Below are positions 49,885 to 60,061 of a stretch of DNA of 64,000 bases, one piece after another. Made by a program: the position numbers and the translations under genes. Position 1 is the first letter of the stretch, and each line of letters opens with the position of its first letter. Location: NCBI GenBank assembly GCA_900074885.1, contig FJUW01000042.1, positions 772,015 to 836,014 on the forward strand, written 5' to 3'. Source of the stretch: Rhynchosporium graminicola. Lineage: Eukaryota; Ascomycota; Leotiomycetes; Helotiales; Ploettnerulaceae. The notes below the pieces were generated by a model. That model made no database searches. It had not been told where the DNA came from and saw only the letters and a program-made list of their open reading frames with translations.

Positions 49885-52350
49885 ATGCAGGAAATACAGA
49901 CTCAAACTTCCCAGAACGGGCCAGGTACTGCGACTGCCAGCCGATTCCCTGGGCATGCTTCAAAGCCTTCCAACAGCGATACGGGATTCTCCCACGGAGC
50001 TTACAGCTCAAACCAGTTTTCCATGGGTGGCTACGGTGATAGACACCCGCGGAGAGCGAATATTCCTTCCATCAACACCCAGCCTATGAACACACAGGGT
50101 CAGAATGATATGCCTACTCCTGGTACCGCCTTCGACATGCAGTTCACCCCCTTGCTTCCATCTCAACTCCTGCTTGGATCACCGTTCGAGCCAGGTACTC
50201 CAGCCGCTTTCCAGAGCCCCCAATTCCAGAACTACGCCACGTTCCAGCAACACAACCAGCAGCAGCAACAGCAGAACATGGGCCCATTGTCTCCTGGACT
50301 GTACCAGACTCTTGTTTCCCCATCGACCTATGGAGCTCCTCAATTCTACAATCCCCAATCTCCAACGGGCGGTTTCGCGAACTTGAACAATCAGATGAGC
50401 CAGATGCAGATCCAGCCATCTTCCCCTGTGCAAATGTCTCCTGGATTAGTCTCAGGTACAAGCCGAACGGTATACTTGGGCAACATTCCCCCTGAGACAT
50501 CTGCGGAGGAGATCTTGGGACATGTTCGAAGTGGACAAATTGAGTCTGTTAGACTTTTGCCAGACAAGAACTGTGCTTTCATCTCTTTCTTGGATGGAAG
50601 TTCCGCTACACATTTCCATTCCGATGCTATCCTAAAGAAACTTTCTATTCGTGGTCAAGATATCAAGGTTGGATGGGGTAAACCCTCGCAGGTGCCAACT
50701 TCAGTTGCTCTGGCTGTTCAGCAGTCGGGTGCTTCCAGAAATGTTTACTTGGGTAACCTTGAGGAGACTGTCACTGAGGATGAGCTTCGTGAGGATCTGA
50801 GCAAGTTTGGCCCAATCGACACGGTCAAGATTGTCCGTGAAAAGGCAATCGGATTTGTCCACTTCTTGTCAATTGGGAACGCCATCAAGGCCGTCGCCCA
50901 ACTTCCGCAAGAACCAAAATGGCAGTCACCACGCCGCGTGTATTACGGAAAGGATCGATGCGCATATGTTTCCAAGACCCAACAGCAGAATGCTGCACAG
51001 TATCTTGGTATTGCCCCTGGGTACGCCCATGTCCTCAATGGAGCTGATCGTGATTTGATTTCCAACGCTTTAGCTCAGCAATCTGTTGCTGCTGCCGCAG
51101 TGGCCACTACCGCGGGTGGAATCAACAATCTTGGAAACAGAACTGTCTACCTGGGAAACATTCACCCCGAAACCACCATTGAGGAAATTTGTAACGTTGT
51201 TAGAGGCGGACTTTTACACCACATTCGATATATACCCGACAAGCACATCTGCTTCGTCACCTTTATTGATCCTACTTCCGCAGCTTCTTTCTACGCCTTG
51301 AGCAATTTGCAAGGTCTAATGATTCACAACAGGAGATTGAAGATTGGATGGGGAAAGCACTCTGGAGCACTTCCAGCTGCGATTGCTCTTGCAGTGAGCG
51401 GCGGTGCTTCGCGAAACGTCTATGTTGGAAACTTGGACGAATCATGGACCGAGGAGAGGCTGAGACAGGATTTCTCCGAGTATGGTGAAATTGAACTTAT
51501 CAATACCCTTCGAGAGAAGAGTTGTGCATTCGTCAACTTCACCAACATCGCCAATGCCATCAAGGCAATCGAGGCAGTCCGTGGCAAGGATGACTACAGA
51601 CGATTCAAGGTCAACTTTGGCAAGGATCGTTGCGGAAACCCACCACGTCAAGTTCAGCAATCTCAACAGCAACAGTCCCCTCGCAATGATGGTGTGAACT
51701 CTCCTCCTCCAAACAGCGGTGGTCTCCAGCCCAGCCAGAACGGTAGTTCGCCTACCAACTCTCAAGCTCCAGGATCTGCCAATGGTAGCACGCATTTTCC
51801 TGCCCAGACACCATCCACTATCCTCAACGCAGGTAGCAACAACCCATTGACGATGTATCTCAACCAAGTTTCGCAACAAGCTCATCAGCAACAACAGCAA
51901 CAACTTGATCCGTACTCCGTAGCCCAATTGCAACAACAGCAGCAACAAGTTCTCATTGCACAGCAGAATGCCTTGTATGGCAATGGATCCCAGAACCTGG
52001 ATGCTCTTGACATCCAAAACAATCAGGGTATGGGACATCAACAATCTGCAAGCATCAACGGATTTCAGAGTGGAAACTCTGGAGCGCCGATCATCAATGG
52101 TCTCCTTGCACCAGCACGCAGTCAACACAACCGTGCCGCCAGCTTGCCAGTCTTTGCTCAGCAGATCCAAGAGAACGGCGGCCAGAACGGGAACGGAGAC
52201 CAGAGGCGTGGACACCAATACCAAAACTCCCACTCGGGACATGGTAATGGTAATGGCTACTCGAATGGCTATGGACTTGCTATCCAAGACCATTCGGGCC
52301 ATATGAATGGATTGAATGGTTGGGCTGAGGAGGAGGTTGTTGGGAACTAG
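49885..52350 (+). CDS. Nrd1-type RNA-binding protein with four RRMs
   Basis: Homologue of fission-yeast Nrd1 (negative regulator of differentiation), which binds and stabilises target mRNAs. Single exon, 821 aa; ATG 49885 chosen because upstream only a GTG is in frame. A Gln/Pro/Ser-rich N-terminus (about 1-190) is followed by RRMs at about 195-265 ([12 protein letters not shown]), 285-360 ([12 protein letters not shown]), 418-490 ([12 protein letters not shown]) and 509-580 ([12 protein letters not shown]). GWGK motifs end several RRMs. The C-terminus (590-821) is Asn/Gln-rich with poly-Q tracts and a [10 protein letters not shown] segment, prion-like in composition. Intron-free, unlike its neighbours. 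Cytoplasmic mRNA regulation is inferred from the family. Confidence 0.92.
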   Translation: MQEIQTQTSQNGPGTATASRFPGHASKPSNSDTGFSHGAYSSNQFSMGGYGDRHPRRANIPSINTQPMNTQGQNDMPTPGTAFDMQFTPLLPSQLLLGSPFEPGTPAAFQSPQFQNYATFQQHNQQQQQQNMGPLSPGLYQTLVSPSTYGAPQFYNPQSPTGGFANLNNQMSQMQIQPSSPVQMSPGLVSGTSRTVYLGNIPPETSAEEILGHVRSGQIESVRLLPDKNCAFISFLDGSSATHFHSDAILKKLSIRGQDIKVGWGKPSQVPTSVALAVQQSGASRNVYLGNLEETVTEDELREDLSKFGPIDTVKIVREKAIGFVHFLSIGNAIKAVAQLPQEPKWQSPRRVYYGKDRCAYVSKTQQQNAAQYLGIAPGYAHVLNGADRDLISNALAQQSVAAAAVATTAGGINNLGNRTVYLGNIHPETTIEEICNVVRGGLLHHIRYIPDKHICFVTFIDPTSAASFYALSNLQGLMIHNRRLKIGWGKHSGALPAAIALAVSGGASRNVYVGNLDESWTEERLRQDFSEYGEIELINTLREKSCAFVNFTNIANAIKAIEAVRGKDDYRRFKVNFGKDRCGNPPRQVQQSQQQQSPRNDGVNSPPPNSGGLQPSQNGSSPTNSQAPGSANGSTHFPAQTPSTILNAGSNNPLTMYLNQVSQQAHQQQQQQLDPYSVAQLQQQQQQVLIAQQNALYGNGSQNLDALDIQNNQGMGHQQSASINGFQSGNSGAPIINGLLAPARSQHNRAASLPVFAQQIQENGGQNGNGDQRRGHQYQNSHSGHGNGNGYSNGYGLAIQDHSGHMNGLNGWAEEEVVGN

Positions 52351-53561
52351 GTGTGCGGGATGGGAGGTGGATGTTTGGAGAGCTCTTGGATAAATTTGAT
52401 CTGTGCATGGATATTGTGTTTTAATAACTTTTTCTTCTTTATTCTGTTTTGTTTATTTCACTTTCATCTGTCTTCATTCATTTGCAATTTTTTTTTTTTT
52501 TACAGAAGCTGTTTTCAGTCTTTGGATATGGCTCTATCTCTGGGGTTAGAGAAGAAGTGGAAAATCAAAAGCGTGGAACAGCTTGAGCGAGGGAAATGGC
52601 GGTGACAAATGCGGTATCCCCTGTGTATTTGTAGTAATTAGTGACAGTGTGGTATGTGACGTGCCGGGCGATGGGACATGGGATCTGGAGAACGGAACAC
52701 TTAGATCAAGCAATATACTTGTTCAGACCTATCTACTTACCCATTCGAGACTCTGTTGCAGTGTTTGATGAGGTATGTGAAGGTGAAATTGGATGGGCTT
52801 GATCATGTCCTTTGGTTATTTGACATGACATGTCAATCAGTACAATAGTAGTCGGAGATGTGTATACGTTCTTGTTCATCCGGTTTCGTCTAACCGACTC
52901 TTATTCGGTATTTCCAGTCTTACCGAGCCGCATACCTCAGGTGCCGTACGTAGTAACTCACCCCATCCGATTGACGCTAAGCAGTATTTTTCGCGTGGAC
53001 TGTCGTCCATCCTCTCCTCAGGTAACCTTCTACCACAACATTACTCGAGTGAAAGAATAGCGAGAGCGCGCACTTCCTGGTCTTGGTGAGTGAATCATAT
53101 ATACCTGTACCTATATCTATGTCTCCTGGTTTGCTGGGTATGGATGGGTATCATGTTCGTGTTTCGCGCTGCGCGGGGTTAATCTGATGGGATATGGATT
53201 TGAGTTGATTGTGCCTTTGTGTGTTTTTGAATTTTTATGTGGAGGGAGTGAGCAGAATCCGGTGGTGGCGCTGTATTTACTGCTGGCACTAAATGAATTG
53301 ATTTGGTGAGTTGGTGAGTTGGTATGGATTGTGGAGTTGAATAATTAAGGTAGACCAGCTGAAGATGGAAGAAAAAGGTGGCGGGTATTGAGAAGTTTAG
53401 AAACCTACCCACTTTTTTCCAAATATATACATATATATATGAGTAACTAAATCAGCATAGAACCATTCTGAGAGAATTATGATCTACCTTACAGGCAAGC
53501 CAAGGTGTAAAAAATAACCGTCAAGTACCGGTCTTTGGATGGTTCGGGATACAGATGAAGG
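52351..53561. other. 3' flank of the Nrd1-type gene
   Basis: No gene recognised. Contains a poly-T tract at about 52490-52501, likely in the 3' UTR, and a TA-rich run at 53425-53440. Confidence 0.5.
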
Positions 53562-53563
53562 TA

Positions 53564-53960
53564 TAATAAGGGAATCACCAGAGGACGGGTTCTCCTGCTA
53601 GTTCCTTCTTGAAAGAACTTAGAAGAACTATTCAAATTAGAGAACTATACTTCCTAGAGGGTAAAGAGTAAAGAATAGTCCTACATCGATACGGAATAGC
53701 AGATATAAAGCTAGAGCACAACTCTCTGAATTATCCCTCTTCAATTACCTTGGGTAATACTAGAAGCTATACTTACCTAGGGTATACTTTTGCCAAATCG
53801 ACTGATTATTAAGTCTTTTGAAGTACTACGTTAAAGTTGATAAGCTAGCGTTAATACAGAGTATTAACCTACTACTGAGTGTTTTCACTCCGAGTATTTC
53901 TTTAAGAAGGGACGGGAAATTCCCTAACCTAAGAACCGTCCCCTCGCGATTCCCTATTTA
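53564..53960. mobile_element. MITE-like element with about 30-bp inverted ends
   Basis: The left end (AGGGAATCACCAGAGGACGG then GTTCT, from 53569) and the reverse complement of the right end (AGGGAATCGCGAGGGGACGG then TTCT, ending about 53955) match over about 28 bp with few differences. TA dinucleotides flank both ends (53562-53565 and 53959-53960), as for a TA target duplication. The roughly 400-bp inside is non-coding. A further inverted pair (GGGACGG / CCGTCCC) lies near the right end. Superfamily unknown. Confidence 0.5.
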
Positions 53961-54554
53961 GAGGACCATTCATATCCGGAACTATCCTTCAACTGTCATC
54001 TGACTATTCCGTGCTATTCAAATACCCCTGCTATTGCCTCTAAGGTGTCCTTTGATATCTTCGCAATATTTTAGCACACTTAACCTGCGTGACGTGACGA
54101 CGGGCCAAAAATGTTCTACTCACCTCGAGATCTAGCGTCAAAATCGGTCAGGGATATTCCGATAGGGAGACTCGCAACCAGAGCGGTATATCTAATAGAC
54201 TCGTTGCCCTGCCAGGATACATACCGCACAAAGCAGCTGTAATTTAAATGGGTGGTAGTGAGCCATGAGGGATCTGAGGAATATAACCGTCACATTTATC
54301 CCATACTAGCTAGAAACTTCGTGCTTAGCTCAGAGATATAAGTAGTATTTCCATGCAGACTTCGTGACTAGCGAGGTTTCCGAGATTTGATCTAGTTACA
54401 ACCTCCCTAGCCCCAAGCCCAATTCTGCACTCGTGAAAACCCATCACGACAGTGCGCTACTTGATTGTCCATTAACCGCAATGTCCATCCCAACTCCACG
54501 CCAGGAGTTGCTGACAGAATCAGTTCTGCGTAGTTCTGTAACGGAAGGAATTAC
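53961..54554. other. spacer
   Basis: No coding frame or RNA gene seen between the MITE-like element and the small secreted-protein gene. Confidence 0.5.
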
Positions 54555-54856
54555 TTACTTTAGAAATGAGCTCACAGAATTACCTGCAGCGGTGCTTTGT
54601 CGTTGATGTGAGATCATCTATCTACATTCAATACAAATGGTTGACAATTCTATAGCAGGTACTTACAGACGCAAGTACTATTTCTGCATCTATCTCTAGG
54701 TGCACATTCGTCTTGTCTTGTTAGTACTGTATGCACCATGTGGAGAATATCATATCACTCACCACCTACACGCCGGATTCTTTGGATCTCTACCGCATGT
54801 GTGACGGCGAATAAGGCACTGAGCCCAAGGAAGAGTAGTGAGAAGACGTTGCGCAT
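54555..54856 (-). CDS. tiny secreted cysteine-rich protein, 55 aa (effector-like)
   Basis: Too short for ordinary ORF scans. Exons on the minus strand: 54856..54763, 54711..54667 and 54583..54555. Both donors are canonical (GTGAGT, GTAAGT), and the first intron has a perfect TACTAAC branch. Residues 1-21 are a strong signal peptide (RNVFSLLFLGLSALFAVTHA). The mature part has a basic segment (EIQRIRRVG), then four Cys in DECAPRDRCRNSTCVC; the last Cys is formed across the second junction. The final codons sit on a GTAAGT (54559-54554), so a further exon is possible. No family recognised. Small secreted Cys-rich proteins of fungi often act in host or microbe interaction, which is inference only. 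Confidence 0.6.
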
Positions 54857-56443
54857 TTTGAGAGCTTTTGAGATGGATTTGCGTGTTTGGATCGTGTAAG
54901 GTGAATGGGTGTTAGCCAGATAGTATGAGCCTCCAGGTGGGAAAGTTGGACATCTTTATCCATACGGAAAAGCCATCGTACTACTACTGTAAATACTGTC
55001 CCTCTCCCGGGCTTGAACGTCAATGTTCCAGCTGTGGTAGAGAGAATCAGGTTTAACGTTTAAACCGGGGGCGGGGATAGTAGCAACTTCGCACTCTCGC
55101 AAAGTGATGCTTTCAAGTTGATTAATTTATGAACTGTAATCTACTTACCCCTCACCGCCAGAGAATCAAGTTCAACCCACATTTCGAGAGATTATTCTTT
55201 TTTGATTAGCTAGAGGTCCCCTCGTGGATTGATTGTATGTACTCCACTGTGAAAATAACTCGGGGTAGGGGTGCTCTTTTACAGCAGGGTAAAGGGCTGA
55301 GAGGTAAAAATCCTTGCGGAGGTGCTGGGGTCAATGTGCTTTATAAATACGTGCAAGTTCCTAACTACCTTTTCCTGCTAACGATAATCATGACTTGAAA
55401 CCAGCTAAAGCAGACTCGCTTTACTAGTAGTTGGCCAGACTTGAGGGTTCTAAAAGTGAAAGGTGAGAGGTACGTCCTCGGTGACGAATGGGAGATTAGA
55501 CAATATATCAAAAGTGGGCCGTATAAGTTTACACCTAGGTAGGTAGCCCTACAGAGAATCCTTGATAGCTGAATGAAGTCATTACACAACTCATCGCTGC
55601 GCATAATGTAGCTTTGGTTCGGTTGGACTTGCACCCGAATTGCTTCGACGTCGTGGGATAAACATGCCGTGATATCCTACCTACTGGCCCTTCGTTGGGT
55701 GGTGCTGCTTGAAGAGAAGAACAAGCTAGGTACTATCGCTGGTGTTGTTTCTGTCTATCTAACATACCTTACGGAGGTACAGCGTTTACTTCGTTACGAA
55801 GTTAAGTGGTGTGTGTAGCCTGTCGTCTACTAGAGGTTTTGTTTTTTACGAAGTAGATAGTCAAGGTGGTGATATCCCCAGCACGCACTAACTCTTGTCC
55901 ACTAGGCTGGGCCCTGTATGAACGCTTTTTACAGAGGGTGCATAGAGATTTCTGCTGCCTATTACAGTTCTATCCAAGGTGAGAATATAAAATATATTTT
56001 ACTGCATACACAAGAAAAGTAACAGTTTAATTCCTGATTTGAGCGCAATCATCAGCTTAGGTTTCGACCTGGGGGCGGTAATCTGTGGCTAGGTAATCTC
56101 TTTAGACTCTTCTCCATGTACGCAAGGTAGATACCCAAGGTACGGTCAAAGCCGATCCATCCATCCACCCGCCCCTCTAAAAGACCTCGAAGGTCAACTA
56201 AGTCTAACACCTCGGTGTTATAGCACTTCTTCCGGTCCAGGCACTCACCGTAAACATCACCAAAATATACTCTGTAATCAATTGTCCACCTTAAAATATC
56301 CTTCCCCACCTTTCTCTCCTATTTTTCCCCTCTACCCCTCTCCCCCTCCTTCCCAACATCCGGAGCCAAATCGATGGTGATATCTGACTAAATAAGATGG
56401 CCGGCGCCATCAATTACTCACTCAGAAGGTGTTACACTCCACA
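54857..56443. other. spacer
   Basis: Several short frames without ATG starts; none recognised. Contains the promoter of the 54.8-kb gene and the 5' flank of the tRNA gene. Confidence 0.5.
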
Positions 56444-56583
56444 CCCTCGGTCGTCTAGTTGGTTTATGGCGTCCGGCTGTAAATGTCTATTATAGTCTAC
56501 CGGAATGTCGCGCGTAAGCACAGTGGAAATTTGCTCTCAGACAGCTGTTAACAGTTGTACAGGTTCGACTCGCGCCTGAGGGA
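56444..56583 (+). tRNA. tRNA-Tyr (GTA) with anticodon-loop intron and an extra T-arm insertion
   Basis: Folds as tRNA-Tyr: acceptor stem CCCTCGG (56444-56450) pairs with CTGAGGG (56576-56582; one G-U), discriminator A 56583. D arm has AGTTGGTTTAT with G18G19. Anticodon stem TCCGG (56472-56476) pairs perfectly with CCGGA (56500-56504), anticodon GTA at 56479-56481. A 16-nt intron (56483-56498) sits at the universal 37/38 site. T stem GCGCG (56510-56514) pairs perfectly with CGCGC (56571-56575), but 49 nt separate it from the T loop TTCGACT (56564-56570). The insertion (56514-56562) starts GTAAGC and ends ACAG, and its exact removal restores the T arm. A TTTT terminator follows at 56590. It is functional only if the insertion is removed. 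Confidence 0.85.
56514..56562 (+). other. spliceosomal-intron-like insertion in the tRNA-Tyr T arm
   Basis: 49 nt between tRNA positions 52 and 54 (the G at 53 is duplicated at the edges). 5' GTAAGC, internal GTTAAC resembling a fungal branch site, 3' TACAG, a length typical of fungal mRNA introns. Not at the site cut by eukaryotic tRNA endonuclease. Spliceosomal origin is inferred from ends and length. Confidence 0.6.
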
Positions 56584-57199
56584 CACAACTTTTAGCTCTG
56601 ACTTGTTCTTTTGCGATATTTTGGGGGTGGACGCGAGGGGGGAGGTGGGGGCTAGTTGGCAGGGAACGGTTTCGGAAAAGAAGATCTTGTCGAAGAGAAG
56701 AGGGTAATTCCTGTGCGGTGTAGACAGTGAGGTGGCACTTGAGTATCCCTGACTTCCTTTTTTTTTTCTCTTGTCTTTTGCGCACCTTCTTTCACCCTTT
56801 CTTCCTCTGTTGTTTCGAAACGAGGTTGTGGGGGACGGGAGCTGGCTGATACGGGGGATCTCGCTAGAGTTGGGGGCTGCTGTCGCTGTCTAATCGTGCC
56901 GTCCCTTCATGATGGCACGCTCGAAGGGAATCGATTATTTTCGTCATGAGGCCACAAGGTATACACACATGCCACACCAAGAGCTAGGCATGCCGCTTTT
57001 TCTCGCTTAATAATTGACTTAGTGAAATCGTACGAAAGTAGAGCTAGGGAGTAGTTCTAGCACTTTTATAACAGCGAAACTATGCCCTAAGAATAATTCA
57101 AAAATAGTATTCTTATCAGACTAGTCTAAGATTAATTATAGACTACCCTATCAAATAATTTAATCGCATATAAGAGAGTACTTTAAGATGTTAAATAAG
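56584..57199. other. spacer, AT-rich toward its right end
   Basis: Short G- and T-rich runs at 56620-56770. From about 57000 the sequence becomes AT-rich with many TA steps, like decayed transposon sequence. No gene. Confidence 0.45.
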
Positions 57200-57420
57200 T
57201 GTTAGAGGGGTATAACCCTATGTGGTGGTGCCTCTGATCGGTCTACATGGAACGCTGGTCCACATAGAACAGCTGACTAATGGCCGCTAAGGCCCCCATA
57301 CTATGCTACTGAAATTATGAAGCCATGACAGACTCAATCAATGCAACCGCATGCAATCGACGATATAACATTGATTTAATAGGATACACAATTTCCAGAT
57401 CATATCTTTAAAGTACATCA
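57200..57420. repeat. possible solo LTR (221 bp)
   Basis: Begins TGTTAGAGG, ends ACATCA (TG...CA), and is flanked on both sides by ATAAG (57195-57199 and 57421-57425), a 5-bp duplication as LTR elements make. It is unrelated in sequence to the LTRs at 24.2 and 30.3 kb. No second copy in the window, so identification rests on ends and duplication. Confidence 0.45.
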
Positions 57421-59123
57421 ATAAGCCCGGCCAGAGTCCTGCAAGAGACTAGTCTCTACAGAGTACGTCGAGAAGCGCGGAAGGGAGCTTAGTGCAGAGG
57501 AATACTTTTCGTGAATGAATATCGCGGAATATCTCTCGAGGTTCTCGCGGCTTCATACCTACTCTAATCTTGGTGGTATAGTAGAGGGCCTTGGCGGCCT
57601 ATTAGTTAGCTATTCCATATAGTAACCAGTGTTCTGTTGACCAGCGACACTAGAGGTAGGGTCGTGTGATTCACTTCATCTATTACCCCATCCGAAGGTC
57701 GGTGGCTCCGGCACGCTTACCTATCTGCTCTTGTTCATCGATGGGAAACGGAATTATGACACATGGAGAAGCGTGGCTATTTTCTGGTGCGTGTCTTCTT
57801 GGTCTTGATACAGGCATTCTGAGCAGACTATGGGTAGGTCGCTAGGTGGTCATGTTTCTGGCCAGTTTTGATGTCTGATGTTCCTGGTGACACATGGATC
57901 GGACGTGAGTGCGTGTCACCATTAACTGGATGATCATCGATCTTTGCAAATTTATGGGGAAGGGGAATGCAGGATGGGAAATAATTTGGAGGATTGAATG
58001 AATGAAATGGGTATTGAGGAGGTAGAAGGTAGAGTCATTTCGTTGCATGGCTCGGAGATGCATGGTCAGAGAGAGAATCAACCAGATATGATTGAGTTGA
58101 AGTGAGTTGAGCTGAGTGCTCTCTAAACTCCTCCGAGCCGTGCTTAGGTTGTTTTCAAAGTACTCTCGCCGTACCAAGTGACACATCAGGGTAGGGATCG
58201 TTTTCACGACGTTCCGTCGTAACGTCCTTCGCTAGATTGATATGTATTGCCTTCCTGCATACCCATGGAACTGAACGATGAGCGTGCCTGGGGGTAAAGT
58301 TATGTTTTGGAAGCCGAGAGTGATCAATTAGTAGCTCGAGAAGAAGGAGTTCATAATCGATTGCATACTCAGGATCCTAATCGCGTGTCGGATGTGGGAG
58401 TGATAAAACGATGTCGTTTTGAGGCCCACGAGAGCCTTCAGATTAGATGAATTGACTCGCGATTCTGATACCGGGAGTTGTTCGTCTGCTGAATCTGGAA
58501 AGTGCGCGAAATCGCTGTAGGAAGAACAATTGACACCACGTGAGTCTTACATAAGAGCAGGATTTCAACTCGGGGATGGCCATTCATCGAGATGGAACAC
58601 TGTAGCTTCTACGAGTTCCGAGGGGATGAGATTGTATTTGACGAATTGCCATGGACACATTCCTCGAATCGCTTCCTCGCGTGCTCATTCTCATCATCGA
58701 CGATCATCCGTTCTCGTCATGCATAATTCGCATTCGCGCCCAACTTTCAGGCCAACTCTGAGCGAGGTCAGTTAAGAAGTGAAGTGAAGTAGAGGGAGTG
58801 GAGAAATACGTTGAGAGTCTGCAAATGCCAGGCAAATCTAGGCCTGGGCCCTGCCTGGACACTCATCCCGTGCCGACCCGCCGTCGCTCGTCTCACAGCG
58901 TGCCGTACAGTACGTACAAACAAGTACGTCACTTCTGCCAAGTGTGGCGTGAGCTCGACCCGATGAGCGCTAGTCCCAGAGCGGTATGTGGCGCAGATCA
59001 CCAGGGTGGTTGATAGGCCCGATAGAAGTTAGATTCCTAATTGGCATTGGCATTGGCATGTGCATGTGCAAGCTGAGAAAAGCAAGTGACGCTGCGCTGC
59101 TTTCAAGGAAGTACTCCACGGAG

Positions 59124-59160
59124 GTAGAGTAGAGTAGAGTGGAGTGGAGTGGAGTGGAGT
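59124..59160. repeat. (GTAGA/GTGGA)n pentanucleotide repeat
   Basis: About seven pentanucleotide units that switch from GTAGA to GTGGA part way. Confidence 0.85.
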
Positions 59161-59622
59161 CATGCATCGAGACCGCGATGATTGATTGGAAGGGACTTCT
59201 TCCTCCGATATATCAATCTCTTCTTGAAGGCATCTTCAGCTCTTCACGACATTCCATATATACCAAGTATACATACAATTGTTGAGGTTTCTGTTCAGCT
59301 ATATTTAAATATAGCTAGCTAGCTCCAAGTCTTATCATACTTTGTTCTGTGGCGTGCAGTAGCTCAACTCATTTCGCCCTGCAGATCCACCAGTACAGTC
59401 AGGTGTAGTACAGTCCAGTGCAGCCTTGTCCGCAGCCTATTACGGGATTATCCAAGGAACTAGACGACAACAGGAGTTGAACTTGTGGACGACGTTGACA
59501 TCACTGGCAAAGACTGATTTTCCTCTCCATTGAACTTGATGGACTTGCCGGTGGACAACAAACCTCAATCTGTTCACGATTTTGAGATTGGAAGCCGCAT
59601 CTTTCTGATTAAGCCCGGAGAT

Positions 59623-59624
<2 letters not shown>

Positions 59625-59666
<42 letters not shown>
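59625..59666. repeat. (AT)21 dinucleotide repeat
   Basis: About 21 perfect AT units, about 400 bp upstream of the CBM48 gene start; likely length-polymorphic and cruciform-prone. Confidence 0.95.
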
Positions 59667-59668
<2 letters not shown>

Positions 59669-60061
59669 CTAGCAAGTGACGGGTTACACAACTTTGTGGC
59701 GTCGCGTGAGGGGTATGCAGCACACTTCTTTTGTCGTACTGTATGACTGGGACTACCGGATCGAGATGTCCTTGGGACTCCAATCGGACTTTCAAACTTG
59801 CAAACCTGAAATCTTCATATTGTCATGATCATAGGCTCCGCTAACAAATCGATCATCAATTCAGGCATGAACGGTTCCGACCTTATCGACTACCTACTAA
59901 TCAAAAGTGTGTTAACAGCTCCTTCCTCCCCTCCTCCAACTATACAACAGAAAAGCCCCATCTCTTCTCCAAAGCTCTGCGAAGACTCTCAACGCAATCA
60001 TCGCCCCTAGAAGCAAACCTCTCATCGATTATTGCGGTTCATAAGCCATCACCTTGCCATC

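Larger units (their letters stand above)
57426..60061. other. spacer with simple repeats upstream of the CBM48 gene
   Basis: No recognisable gene. Contains a GTAGA/GTGGA pentanucleotide array (59124-59160) and a long AT dinucleotide run (59625-59666). The last 200 bp are C-rich promoter/leader of the next gene. Confidence 0.5.

Noticed and set aside
51442..52302. 286-codon minus-strand frame opposite the Nrd1-type gene
   Set aside because: Produced by Gln/Asn-rich codons read backwards; the sense frame is clearly the gene.
54959..55025. Box-B-like GTTCAAGCC on the minus strand
   Set aside because: Neither T stem nor acceptor stem can be formed around it.
56052..56309. 85-codon minus-strand frame near the tRNA gene
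   Set aside because: Starts with GTG, no ATG near its beginning, no known domain.
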